A stretch of DNA of 64,000 nucleotides from an uncultured Desulfobulbus sp. (GCF_963665445.1 NZ_OY762276.1:652001-716000), one strand, 5' to 3'. Positions 48,739-59,199 are shown, numbered from the stretch's first letter. Program-made: numbers and translations. Notes: a model not told the origin generated them from the sequence alone.

Positions 48739-50378
48739 CATAGCCGTCAGGCTAAGGAGAAGACTCCAAGGGGGTGGTTGTATTCAGACAATTAGGCGCG
48801 ACAAAACCGTCAAAGCCCCAGCCTCATAATGGCACCCTTTCTACCCGAGAATGATTACTAATCACCCTCAGAGATTGATGTTGAAGTTTTGCTAAATATA
48901 GCCCTTTTTTCAGCAATTTGCATCATTTTTACCATTAGGAGAGTAGGAGATAAGGAATATCGGCTGATTGAAGAATCTATCAGGAAACAGCTTCACTGCT
49001 TCTTTACCGCGCAGGAAATCGACCTGTTAGCTCGTAAGAGCAAGTTCGTTCAGCGGTCAAGCGTGCTTGGTGGATTCACTTTTCTCTGCCTGCTGGCTTT
49101 TAATAGCGATGCTTTGGCTTTTGAGAGTCTCAACGATCTCACCGTTAAGCTGGAATTGGACCATGCCATATGCATAAAAAAACAATCCCTGGATGAGCGC
49201 TTCAATCAGCATGCGGTTTCGTTTCTCACAGCAGCCCTTTCAGAGTTGTTTAACAAGCAGTTGTCAGAGGGAAAATCGCTGTTGATGAGTTGTGATCAGT
49301 TTGCAAGGATTTTGATTAAAGATTCTGTTTGTTTTCAAATAGATCAATCTTTATCCAAGTATTACCCCGGTAGCGGCGGCAGTGGCTCTGCGGCCAGTGT
49401 CAGAATCCAGTTTGAATATGATTTAGTGTCCGGCAGAATCGTTGATCTCAGCCTGAATGCGTTTAACGACCAGGATGCAACCAATTCAACGCTGACCATT
49501 GATGTTGTCAGAGAAGGTGACCTTGTTATTCGCGACCTCGCTTACATGCATATATCTGCATGCGAGGCATCTTGCAGAACCTTGGTGACTTTTTGTGCCG
49601 CCTGCAGGCCAACAAGCAGGTGTATCAACTTCGAGGCAAGAAAAAGCTTGAGCTGAATTTTTCCCGGATTGTTCGAGCCATGACCGATGCAGGAATTGAA
49701 AAAATTGAAGACAGAGTATTCCTTGACCGGGATCTGACATTAGAGGTTCGCCTCTTTGTTTATCTGTTACCTGAAAGCGTCTACCAGGAACGAATGCGCA
49801 AGGCCAACCTGAATGCCCAAAAGAAAGGGCGGCAAATAGGGAAAGAATTCAAAGCCCGAGCAAGGCTCAATCTGTTCATCACCTCCGCCTCAGAGGAGTT
49901 GCTTGATATTGAAAATGCGTGGAAGGCATACACGTTGCGCTGGCAAATCGAGCTTGTCTTTAAGACATGGAAATCACTGTGGAAAATCGACAAGGTCAAA
50001 AAGGTGAAAAAGGAACGCCTTGAATGCTATATTTACTCGAAATTATTCATTATTGTACTCAGCCTGAACATGTTATGGATAACGCATAACCTCATGCGCG
50101 GGCTGTACGGTAAAAATCTCAGTTTCTACAAAGCTTTAAAGACCTGGATAAGATCTCTTGGCCGGTTCAAAGAGGCATTTTTCACCGGAATAGAAGCTGT
50201 GACCAATTTGTTAAAAAAATTTCTCGAGCTGAGTTGCCGGAAACATTTGTTGGAGAAGAGAAAAAATGGAAACTATTCTCCGGAAATTGTTCAAGGCATT
50301 TTTATCTTGAGAATCGAAGGGGAGCCAATACCATGTGCGGCATAATCAATGCCGCCATGGCTTCGCCTGACGGCTATG
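48739..50378 (+). mobile_element. IS4-type element, copy 3
   Basis: The 1640-bp copy has both terminal repeats (CATAGCCGTCAGGC and GCCTGACGGCTATG). The right side abuts the duplication GGGGCCGGGG; its left neighbour is the 72-bp spacer and not the duplication, which lies further left before the inverted solo end. Confidence 0.93.
48889..50345 (+). pseudogene. IS4-type transposase, copy 3, frameshifted
   Basis: This copy has five T instead of six near 48926, which brings a TTG start at 48889 (LNIALFSAICIIFTIRRVGD) into frame with the transposase. One T is missing near 49560 relative to copies 1 and 2, shifting the frame in the middle after RDLAYMHISA; the C-terminal half continues in another frame to 50345. 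It therefore encodes no full transposase. Confidence 0.9.
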
Positions 50379-51017
50379 GGGGCCGGGGTACGACACCCTG
50401 CGTGTCAGATCTTTTGCCTTTGTGCCCTTGTGGGGCATTCCGGTGTTTTTCCTCTATGCTCCACGGCGGCTGCAGTGTCCAACCTGTGGCGTCAAAGTCG
50501 AAAAACTGCCATGGGTTGTAGGAAAGAGCCATCTTACAATCTCTTTCGCATGGCTCCTGGCTACATGGTGTAAACGCTTGAGCAGGAAGGAAGTGGCCGA
50601 AATCTTTAAAACCAGTGGGGACACGGTCTTCAGGTCTGTAGAAATGGCGGTCAACTGGGAGCTTGCCCATCGTAATATCGATGGGATCACTGCCATTGGC
50701 ATCGACGAAATCTGCTGGCGCAAACGAAAGGATAAGTTTGTCACCCTGGTGTATCAGCTTGACCAAGGAAAGAGGCGCCTGCTTTGGATCGGACCCGACA
50801 GGACCGCCAAAACTTTCAGAGAGTTTTTCGACTGGCTCGGCACGGCAAGGTCTCGGCAATTGCGGTTTATTTGCAGTGACATGTGGAAACCCTATCTGGC
50901 CGTCATTGCCGAAAAGGCAGCGGGCGCAGTCAATATTTTCGACCGGTTTCATATCATGAGTCACATGAGCAAGGCAATCGACGAGGTCAAGGTCGAAGAC
51001 ACCAAAGAACTCAAGAA

Positions 51018-51151
51018 GTAACCGATCACGGGGTAAAATTTAACATTTCAACAATTTCAGTCTGTTATCGGCAATAGGCTCCAAAATTGACTCAAAAGCC
51101 CCAAAAAATGGTATTGAAATTCAAACAGTTACCTACCCCGTGATCGGTTAC
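51018..51151. mobile_element. 134-bp MITE, copy B
   Basis: The ends are the same 18-bp inverted repeat as copy A. A perfect 8-bp duplication CTCAAGAA lies at 51010-51017 and 51152-51159. It is inserted in the ISL3-e transposase gene. Confidence 0.96.
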
Positions 51152-51819
51152 CTCAAGAAAAAGGGGAAAGAACCCCTCCTGACAAAGAGCCGCTGGTGTC
51201 TATTGAAACGACCAGAAAAGCTGACCGAAAAACAGGTGGACAGGCTCAAGGATCTGCTCGCATGTAACCCTAGAACCGTCCGTACCTACTTGCACTAGGA
51301 AGATTTTCAGCGATTCTGGGGCTACCGTTATCCGGCTTGTGCTGGCAGGCATCCTTGATGCCTGGTGTACAAGAACCATAAGTTCCAAAATCAAACCGAT
51401 GAAGAAGGTTGCCAAAATGTTGAGAGCTCACCGCCCGCCCCTGCTCAACTGGTTTCGTGCAATAAATACGCTTGCCCTTGGCTGGAGGGCTTTAACAACA
51501 AGGCAAAGGTGGTTACCAAACGATCCAACAGATTTCGCACGTACGATGGGCTGAAAAGAGCTTTATATCATTGGCTTGGTAACCTGCCGATACCCCAGAG
51601 TGCCCACAGATTCTGCTGAGGAACCTGAAAAAGATATCTATCGTGTCTACGCGGACGTGCGGCTAGGTCATGCTGGTAGAGGCGGCGACCCGGAATTTTG
51701 TACATAGCAGCTATGATTTACAAAACAACATCGTAGCAAAAAATAGATTACGACGGCAGCGAAAAATTAGGCCACGTGATCGGTAACGGATAAAGTCACT
51801 ATATTTCGAAAGTTTAATC

Positions 51820-52797
51820 ATGGATAAAGCAAAAATTGAACAAATTGAAAAAATGATGCCTTCTAAAGTCATAAAAATTGTATATTCTAAAGATCAAGAG
51901 ATACGTAATAAAGGATCAGCCGGTGGATTTGTATCTACATTGATCAAATATTTATTTGATGATAAGTATATAGATGCTGCTGTAAGTTACCGATATTTTG
52001 GTAAGGAACTTTATGTGCCTGAAATTATTTTTAACTGGGAAGATTATAATCAATGTGGATCTATTTATCACGAAGTAGATTTGTTTAGATTGTTAAAAAA
52101 TAATTTGGACAAAGTTAAGTTAAGAATAGTTGTGGTATGTCTTCCGTGTCAATGCAAGGCAATAACGCGATTGTTTAATAGATTCAATAAGCAATGTTTA
52201 TTGATTTCACTTGTTTGTTCTAATCAATTATCTAAAGATGCAACTTATGATTTTTTAAAATATAATAATATTGAAATAAATGATGTCGCAAATTTGAGAT
52301 ATAGAGGTGGCGGGTGGCCATCAGGTATGCAAATTGAAATGAATGATGGGAAAAAATATTTTTTTCATAACAATTTATCAGATTGGCAAAAATATTTTCA
52401 TTCAACAATATATACCTTAAGAAGATGCTTTAAATGTCCTGATATGTTAGGAAGGTATTCCGATTTTGTTGTCGCTGATCCATGGATTAATAGATATATA
52501 AAAAATGATAGTATTGGACATTCTGTTGTGGTTGTAAATACTGATGCTGCTGAAAAAATTATGGAAAATATGATTTGTAAAAATTATATTCATTTGAACG
52601 AAGTTATAGAAAAAAAGGAATTTATATTATCCCAGGAAGGTACTCTAGATAAAAAGATAGCTTTTCAAAAACATAATATATTGTTATTCATAATTAAAAT
52701 ATACAGGTTTAGTTTATACAAAAAATTATTTAATAAATTTCCTGATTTTCATTCTTGGATGCATCAAAAAATCATGAAAATTTTTAAAATTTTGTAA
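51820..52797 (+). CDS. FrhB-like (coenzyme F420 hydrogenase/dehydrogenase beta-subunit family) protein
   Basis: The 325-aa protein has the family features: an N-terminal RNKGSAGGFVSTLIKYLFDD region, VVCLPCQCKAITRL, NLRYRGGGWPSGMQIEMNDG, and a cysteine pair RRCFKCPDMLGRYSDFVVAD. These cysteines usually hold an iron-sulfur cluster and the fold binds a flavin. Members in glycan loci stand next to pyruvyl transferases, as here (the next gene begins 16 bp on). A redox role in modifying a sugar substituent is plausible but not established. AT-rich; start ATG 51820. Confidence 0.85.
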   Translation: MDKAKIEQIEKMMPSKVIKIVYSKDQEIRNKGSAGGFVSTLIKYLFDDKYIDAAVSYRYFGKELYVPEIIFNWEDYNQCGSIYHEVDLFRLLKNNLDKVKLRIVVVCLPCQCKAITRLFNRFNKQCLLISLVCSNQLSKDATYDFLKYNNIEINDVANLRYRGGGWPSGMQIEMNDGKKYFFHNNLSDWQKYFHSTIYTLRRCFKCPDMLGRYSDFVVADPWINRYIKNDSIGHSVVVVNTDAAEKIMENMICKNYIHLNEVIEKKEFILSQEGTLDKKIAFQKHNILLFIIKIYRFSLYKKLFNKFPDFHSWMHQKIMKIFKIL

Positions 52798-52813
52798 TCT
52801 AATGGGGGAGCTT

Positions 52814-54034
52814 ATGAGTATTAAAATTGTAGTGATAAATCAGCCTATACAGAACAGGGGAGATCAGGCAGCTCATAAAGCTTTTATTGAGCTTTTGAAA
52901 TCACAAAAATTTGATATTACAGTTATTTTTTTTGGTAAAAAAGATTTTTATAGTTCATTTTTTGAAAATATTGAAGGGGTTAAATACCTTTGTGTCAAAG
53001 GAATGATCGGGGAAAATACTTTGAGATTTTTTCTTAAATCAAAATTTCCTAAAATTAATTTAGATACATGGATGTTGCCAGGTTTACGAATAGTCTCGAG
53101 AATCATGCGTAAAGCAGATGCTATTATTTGCGCACCAGGCGGAGTATGTATGGGAGCCTATCAGAATTGGGAGCATGTTTGGAATTTGGAATTAGCTCTT
53201 ATGAGTAATAAAAAAGTTGCGATTTGGGGACGATCTATTGGACCTTTTTATAATTACACCAAAACAGATGAAGATTTCACAAGACGTTCAAAATCAATTT
53301 TAAGACAGGTTGGTTTTCTTTCACTTCGAGATTGGAAAAGTCAAAAGTTAGCTAAGGAGCTTGGTTGCAATCATGTTGCTATGATTGATAGTGCATTTGC
53401 TTTAATGCCAAAACAATCAATTCCTGAAGAGCTAAGATATCTTGAAACAACTGATTATGTAGTGTTTGTTCCAAATAAATTATACTCTTGGCATCCTTAT
53501 TATAAAAATATATTGCCGGATAAATTTGATGATCTTTATGTTGAAATTTTAAATTTTTTCATTAAATCTGGAAAAAAAGTTGTGATGCTTCCACAGTTGT
53601 TTGATTGTGGGACTGATGGTGATATTTTTTATTTTAAACAACTTAGAGAAAAAGCTTTATCTAGTAATAATGTAATTGTTATTGAAGAGAAATATGATTG
53701 TGATATTCAGCAATCTATTATAAAAAGATCTAAAATGGTTATCGGAGCTAGGTATCATTCAATTATTTTTGCAATTAATAATATGGTACCTTTTGTATGT
53801 CTTTCGTATGAACATAAAATGCGTGAGACCTTACAGTTGTTAAATTTGTCAGATTACAGTATTGATCTTGATGATATTATTACAAACTCTAATATTGTGA
53901 TCGTGTTAGATATAATTAATAATATTTTAGATAATGAAAATGCAGTGCATGAAATTTTAATAGATAAAAATGATATGGCAAGGTCTATTGTTGTAAATGC
54001 ATTTAAAGAATTGTGTGATTATATTGTCTCTTAA
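52814..54034 (+). CDS. Polysaccharide pyruvyl transferase family protein
   Basis: The product is 406 aa from ATG 52814, with GGGGGAG upstream; ATG 52802 overlaps that site. The family start IVVINQPIQNRGDQAAHKAF (usually xxNxGDxa) is followed by DAIICAPGGVCMGAYQNWEH, KVAIWGRSIGPFYN, LSLRDWKSQKLAKELG, VVMLPQLFDCGTDGD and the C-terminal SKMVIGARYHSIIFAINNMV with Arg/His. Such enzymes transfer pyruvate from phosphoenolpyruvate as a ketal onto glycan sugars. It is probably cytosolic and acts on the lipid-linked unit, paired with the FrhB-like neighbour. Confidence 0.9.
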   Translation: MSIKIVVINQPIQNRGDQAAHKAFIELLKSQKFDITVIFFGKKDFYSSFFENIEGVKYLCVKGMIGENTLRFFLKSKFPKINLDTWMLPGLRIVSRIMRKADAIICAPGGVCMGAYQNWEHVWNLELALMSNKKVAIWGRSIGPFYNYTKTDEDFTRRSKSILRQVGFLSLRDWKSQKLAKELGCNHVAMIDSAFALMPKQSIPEELRYLETTDYVVFVPNKLYSWHPYYKNILPDKFDDLYVEILNFFIKSGKKVVMLPQLFDCGTDGDIFYFKQLREKALSSNNVIVIEEKYDCDIQQSIIKRSKMVIGARYHSIIFAINNMVPFVCLSYEHKMRETLQLLNLSDYSIDLDDIITNSNIVIVLDIINNILDNENAVHEILIDKNDMARSIVVNAFKELCDYIVS

Positions 54035-54056
54035 ATATTTATAAAATTTAAAGTTT

Positions 54057-55568
54057 ATGTATTTAAATACAATATTAAAAAACGCTTCTTTGTCTGCGTT
54101 GGCAAAAATTATCAACGCCTTGATTCAAGTTATTTCTCTTCCTGTATTATTAGGTACCTTTGGCAAGGATAATTATGGGCTTATTGTAATTGCCATGTCA
54201 CTTAACACGTTTATAGCAATTTTTCAATTAGGTTTACCTACAGGAGTCCCAAAGTTTGTAGCAGAATGGTTGGCAAAAAAAGAATATTGTCAGCTTAGAG
54301 TTGGGGCTAAAACAATTTTATGTATTTACTTGGGTATTTCTCTGTTCAATTTTTTTGTTATTTTTTTGGTAGCCTTGTTCGGAGAAAGTTTTTTTAAAGT
54401 GCATCAAAATCAGGTCACTGTATTAAAGGATCTTTTATTAATTACTTCTTTCACATCTTTCTTTGCTATCCCAGCTGCAATGCTGGATCAGTGTTTAATT
54501 GGTGCTCAAAAGTTAGGTTTTGTTGCTAAAACAGAAATTGTTGTAAGCTTTTTTTTCGCAAATTTGGTTATAATTGTTCATTTTTGTCCATTACTCATGA
54601 CAATCGTGCAATTCTATGCTATTAGATGTGCTATAATTTTTTTAATGGTACCTTGGAAGATTTTACAATGGATAAAAATTGCAGGAATAGGTGTAATTAT
54701 TCCTAGTTTTAATTTTGATAGTTTGCGACCTTTGTTGAAATATTGTTTTGCTGTTTCTGCATTTGCTATTTTTACTGCAATTGCTGAAAGAAGCCGACCG
54801 ATAATATTAGGAGTTCGAATACCTCATAATGTTGCTGGAGTGCTTGCAGATTATCAAATTGTAAATTATGTTAAAATGTTCTTGGAAATGATTTCATCTA
54901 CAATAGTTTTGTCTTTGATTCCGTATATTTCTGGTACGTATGCTGAAGGTGATAAATTTATCTATAAAAATATTATAACTGTTGGGACAAAGTTTATTTG
55001 GGCTTTTGGAGCAATGATTGGATTTAGTGTTATATTGCTTTCTAGAGAAATTTTATTGTTATATGTAGGGGGAGAATATTTATATTTAAATAAATGGCTA
55101 GTTCTTTTGGTGATAGGGTTCCTTTATAATCTCTATAATCCAGGAATGTCCTCAGCAATTTTATCTAGTAATTGTCTTAGGCCATTGATATATGCTACTT
55201 TTGTAGGGTGTATAGGTTCTTCTTTAATTTGTTGGTTTTTTGCACCCTATTTTGGTATTGGAGCATTAATTTACTCTTTTATTTTTTATAATTTTATTCT
55301 TTTTTGTTTTACCCATTTTTGGTATTTTCCACGATTTTTCCATATTGATCCCTTTCAGCAGATTCTGAAAATATTATTACCACCTATTTTTGCCGGATTG
55401 GTAATGTGTTTTGTTGGACGAATATGTATGGAAAATTTTGGAAGTTCTAGTATATTCATAAATATTATGATTGGTGAATCAACAGGATTGATTGTATATT
55501 TATCAATTATTGTTATGTTTTATATAAAACCTGCTGATTTAAAAGGTTTTTATCGCAAATTATTTTAA
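54057..55568 (+). CDS. wzx: Wzx-type lipid-linked oligosaccharide flippase
   Basis: The 503-aa protein has about 12-14 hydrophobic segments in the MATE/MVF arrangement. It starts NTILKNASLSALAKIINALI, has an early GLPTGVPKFVAEWLAKKEY loop and AMLDQCLIGAQKLGFVAKTE, and later LLYVGGEYLYLNKWLVLLVI and LYNPGMSSAILSSNCLRPLI, all usual for Wzx. It moves undecaprenyl-linked repeat units across the inner membrane. The start ATG 54057 has a weak ribosome binding site. It ends the AT-rich operon segment; a transposon block follows. Confidence 0.88.
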   Translation: MYLNTILKNASLSALAKIINALIQVISLPVLLGTFGKDNYGLIVIAMSLNTFIAIFQLGLPTGVPKFVAEWLAKKEYCQLRVGAKTILCIYLGISLFNFFVIFLVALFGESFFKVHQNQVTVLKDLLLITSFTSFFAIPAAMLDQCLIGAQKLGFVAKTEIVVSFFFANLVIIVHFCPLLMTIVQFYAIRCAIIFLMVPWKILQWIKIAGIGVIIPSFNFDSLRPLLKYCFAVSAFAIFTAIAERSRPIILGVRIPHNVAGVLADYQIVNYVKMFLEMISSTIVLSLIPYISGTYAEGDKFIYKNIITVGTKFIWAFGAMIGFSVILLSREILLLYVGGEYLYLNKWLVLLVIGFLYNLYNPGMSSAILSSNCLRPLIYATFVGCIGSSLICWFFAPYFGIGALIYSFIFYNFILFCFTHFWYFPRFFHIDPFQQILKILLPPIFAGLVMCFVGRICMENFGSSSIFINIMIGESTGLIVYLSIIVMFYIKPADLKGFYRKLF

Positions 55569-56208
55569 TCCTGAATCTGTGTCGCCCTTGAGCATATTTC
55601 TGCGTTCATGTATGATGACCTCGTAAAAAGTCAAACCGCCCAATCCGCTCGAAAAGAAGCGACTGGTTGAAAGTTTGTGCCTTCGTGAGTTCTTGTTGAG
55701 AATTCTTCCCAAAAATGTTCTTTGAAACATGTTTGGAAAGCCAAAGTGAAAAAAATAGGCTGTAAAAGGACGTCATTGGGCTGGTTTTCTCGCCCCAGTG
55801 CCTGCTGGCCCGCAATATGTTCAAGCCGATGGCCTTCATGAAGGCGGCAAACCGCACTGCTTTCATGCCACGAACCCGGAGATGTTTGACACCGGTGCGC
55901 CGGTCGAATTCCGACATGGTCGCCTCAACGCCGGCTCGGTACCGGTACTTCTCCCTGAACTCCGGGCTTTCTTCTTCCTGTCGCCGTCGGGCCAGGCGGA
56001 TATCCTTGTCGGTGTAGCGGTAGTAATAGCCCTTTTTTCCGATGGAGACGGGGCACCGGTCAAACGAGGAGCAGTTCTGACAAACAGCGATGGGGAAGAG
56101 TGCGCTGTAGCCGGATTTTGATTTCTTCACCTTGTCGGGTGCCGTGACCTGGGGGCAGGTGAGAACCTTGCCCTGGTCATCAAGGGTGAATTCGGTCAGG
56201 TTGAACTT

Positions 56209-58626
56209 CAGACCTCCTGACCTCGAGAGATTTTGTTATGTCACCAATTCGTAGACCAACCGGAGATCAGTGCCCGGAAAAACTGTTCGGGTTGCGTTTA
56301 ACTCTCCGATGAGGTGCAGCGCGGATTCAGCGCTGCAGCGGTTAGCCGGTTGGTGGATCCTAATCGTGAGTTTCTGCTCCGCTTGGTCCGGTATGATATC
56401 GGCCTCGGTGGCATACAGGCTACGGAGCAAACTGCGGGCGTCATCACGGCGATACATGGCTTGGCGTACGATATTGGTCATGGCGGACTCGGCCCGATAG
56501 GCGATGAGTTTGATCGTGTCGATGAAATGCTTGCTTTTCATCCCCAACATGCGGAACCTGTCTTCCTCGGGCAGATCGGAAAATTGTACATGTATGGGCG
56601 TTGCCTTGCGGCAGGCTTTCAGGTCGTCCAGGGTTATTTTCATATGCTCGATTTCTTGCTGTAGCGCGGCATTTTTTCGTTTCATAGGCGGTTACAACAT
56701 TCGGCTCGATATTGTCACAGAGCACGATCGCGTTGCATTCGCATCGTTTCCGCGTTAGGCGAGCTGCCTGTTTTCTCACTTCGCTGTCCAACTCCCGATA
56801 CTGGGGGTTGATCACCCGTGTGCTGCCAGGAATATTTCCGGTACTGTAGTCGACAAGCCTGTCAAGGTTGTAATGTTCGCGCATATACCTGAAAAAATTC
56901 TCCTGACACCATCGAGCGAACATGGCCGCGGCGCAATGGGTGATATCCTTTCTGAAATCGGTGGAGAGAATAGCCGTTTGGTGTCCGCTTGGGCTCAGCT
57001 TACGAATCTCGCGTACCGTGAACTTTTTGCCGAGTAGCGTGTCGCGTTCAGCCAGGAGCATCTCTTCGCTCTGGCCTGATATCAAGTCGACCTTATGCGA
57101 GGTAAACTCCGTCGTGGGCTAGTCGTCGCCGGGGTATTTGTGGTAGCTCAGGCAAGCGATCCCTTTTTTCAGCATCCTGGCCATAAAATCGGGGCTGTAG
57201 CCTTTCCGGTCAAAGACCAGGGTGAACCGGGGGATCAGAGGGTCGGTAGAGGGGAACAGGTTGGACTGAAGAGGAACTTCCTCCTCCAGACGGGGGACGA
57301 TCTATTCTTCAAGAACCGTCAACAGCCCAGGATCCACCGGCTGGTTCACCATGAAAAACGGCTGGCCGTCCATGGCATTCACCCAGTAATCGGTGGTAGC
57401 CCACAAGCAGAGTTGCTGCCTGGCCACATAGTGACGGGGCAACTCCGTCTGGCTGCCGTGGTACACGCGAACGTGCCCGTCGATGTAAAGCACACCCGCG
57501 GTTTCCGGAAACATCGCCATCCAGTCCCGGCTCAGAGCTCCACTCCACTGTTGCGCCTGACCACCCTCGGTCAGTAACCGCACTTTGTTGCGCAGGGTTT
57601 TTGCCTCCGGGATCCGGTCAAGACCGAGGAGCTTGCCCCATTCTCCCGGCGGGCTGTACCGCAACCACTCAATATTTTTAACCCGGGCCAACGCCATGAA
57701 AGCGAGCAGCACTAAAATGGAATCCAGCCGGTAGTATCCGTCCGGCAGGACCAGATATTCAAGATGATTGAGCAATCCCAGGTTCAGCAGTGCGGGTAAG
57801 GCAAGCAAAACCCCGCCATTGCTCACATCTAGACTGTGGGTGAAGACCAATTCAGGCGGGCCTTGACCAAATAAACTGGCCAATATTCGGCCGGTAGTGT
57901 CCGTTGCCCCCATGCCGATAGGAGCTGCCGCGTCATTCCGACTTCGTTCGCTCTTGCTGTTACCGTTGACCAGCTGCGGGCACACCTCTTTTTTTTAAAG
58001 GACGGCGCAGCTTGCCCGCACGTAGTGCCTTGTGCAGCGTATCGGCTTTCAGTTCCAGTTCTTTGGCAATATCCGGAACAGAATGTTCCTCGTCAAGGAG
58101 GTGTTGCACCTGCTCCAGCACCTCGGGTGTCAATACCGCCGGACCTCGACAGACACGTGGAGCGAAAAAACCAGCCATCCCTTTTTCCCGGTACAGCTTC
58201 ACACTGCGCAGCACACTGATCTTGCTGACTCCAAAAGCCCGACAGATCTCTGCCTGGCTGGCACTGCCGTTGATATACAATTGACTGGTGAACATACGGA
58301 AGCTTGCCAGGTCGTCGATATCGTGGGTGAACACGGGAAGGCTGCCGTGGACATAGGTAATGGTGCTCCCTTGCCGCAGAAACCCAATGTTCTGGTTGAT
58401 CAGAGTGGTGCCTTCGGGAAACAGAGGGATTTGGAGTTGAGGCATGGTGTCATCCTGGGGAGGAATAGATCGTGGCGTTTGGATTTTTTTACTATCATAA
58501 CGAAATCCGCCACCCCCGTAAACCGGTTGAACCTTATACAAATATTCTATCCAAAATCACATTTGATTTCATAGTGTTAAAGTCTTTGCACTGCCTTGAC
58601 GGTAAATGTCGAGGTCAGGAGGTCTG
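56209..58626 (-). mobile_element. 2.4-kb insertion sequence of unassigned family
   Basis: The ends are CAGACCTCCTGACCTCGA and TCGAGGTCAGGAGGTCTG (18-bp perfect inverted repeat). A perfect 5-bp duplication AACTT lies at 56204-56208 and 58627-58631. The single transposase gene is on the minus strand. The last about 77 bp of a second copy remain at 61655-61731 in the opposite orientation. I could not place it in a named IS family. Confidence 0.93.
56236..58445 (-). pseudogene. Large DDE-type transposase of the 2.4-kb IS, broken
   Basis: It starts MPQLQIPLFPEGTTLINQNI at 58445. An N-terminal helix-turn-helix pair follows (SASQAEICRAFGVSKISVLR, SVPDIAKELELKADTLHKAL). A frame break occurs at an A8 run (57990-57997), then come NLGLLNHLEYLVLPDGYYRL, AGVLYIDGHVRVYHGSQTEL and FTLVFDRKGYSPDFMARMLK, possible catalytic Asp regions, and a helical C-terminus (MKRKNAALQQEIEHMKITLD). 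In-frame TAG codons near 57303 and 57122 and a shift near 56680 also interrupt it. The intact protein would be about 730 aa. Confidence 0.75.
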
Positions 58627-59199
58627 AACTTCTTCTGATTGCCCGGCATGACCGGGGAGATGACTGCCACCTGATGCTCCTGCAGGGCCGTTTCACAATT
58701 GCTGTCGCTGCCGTAGAGGGAATCGGCCAGCATTTGCTGCGGCAGCATCGCCTTCTGCTCCAGTTGGGCCAAGGCGGGCAGGAGGGCATTGGCATCATGC
58801 TGATCCGCGGATTCCACCGCCACCTGCGTGATCAGGGATGGTCCACGCTCATCGGTGGTAGTGTAGTTTTCCACCAACTGCACCTGATACCCTTGGCCTT
58901 TATGACTGCTGTAGCCGGCATCCGCATCGGAGGGGTTTTGCAGTGAATCGGAGGGCACCTCCTTGTTCGGCCGGGCCACGGCTTTCTTGCCAGAATCGGC
59001 GGTGGTGTCTTCCTCGATGACACACTGTTCGGCGAACAACCGGCTCAGCAGTTTGAAGCTCTGCATGGTGCTGACCTCGTCCACGGCGGCAAAACGCTCG
59101 GTCAAGAGCAGCACATCCGCAGCCAACTGATCAAGTAACCGATCAGGGGGGGTAAATTTTTCGCTGGCGTCATAATCCAGCATTTGCTACGGTGCTGTT

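Larger units (their letters stand above)
48448..51619 (+). pseudogene. ISL3-e transposase, split twice and frameshifted
   Basis: It starts MHVKTILNRIEKQPGFIYDT at 48448 and reads to CSKCGQRGPG. It resumes after the IS4-type assembly at 50389 (FAFVPLWGIPVFFLYAPRRL, ITAIGIDEICWRKRKDKF, FICSDMWKPYLAVIAEKAAG) and is split again by MITE B at KELKK/KGKEPLLTKSRWCL. After that it has a stop in place of a Leu/Lys codon near 51297 and frameshifts, with LEGFNNKAKVVTKRSNRF and LGNLPIPQSAHRFC still visible. Confidence 0.9.
48149..51625 (+). mobile_element. ISL3-family element (ISL3-e) carrying an IS4-type copy and a MITE
   Basis: The left end is at 48149-48174 (ending GAATTTGTGGGTAG) and the right end at about 51597-51625 (GCCCACAGATTCTGCTGAGG plus AACC). 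The flanking 8-mers (CTCTTTCA and TGAAAAAG) differ, so the duplication is lost or a rearrangement has occurred. An IS4-type assembly sits at 48610-50378 and MITE copy B at 51018-51151. Confidence 0.88.
55606..59134 (-). pseudogene. IS1182-like transposase, interrupted and truncated
   Basis: The N-terminal part (59134-58632) reads LLDQLAADVLLLTERFAAVD, AGYSSHKGQGYQVQLVENYT, VESADQHDANALLPALAQLE and ADSLYGSDSNCETAL. The C-terminal part (56203-55606) reads LTEFTLDDQGKVLTCPQVTA, FDRCPVSIGKKGYYYRYTDK, YRAGVEATMSEFDRRTGVKH and RFAAFMKAIGLNILRAS. The two join in frame (GNQKKFNLTEFTLDDQ) once the 2.4-kb inner element and one 5-bp duplication AACTT are removed. The N-terminus is lost at the end of IS66-b (59135). 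Confidence 0.88.
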
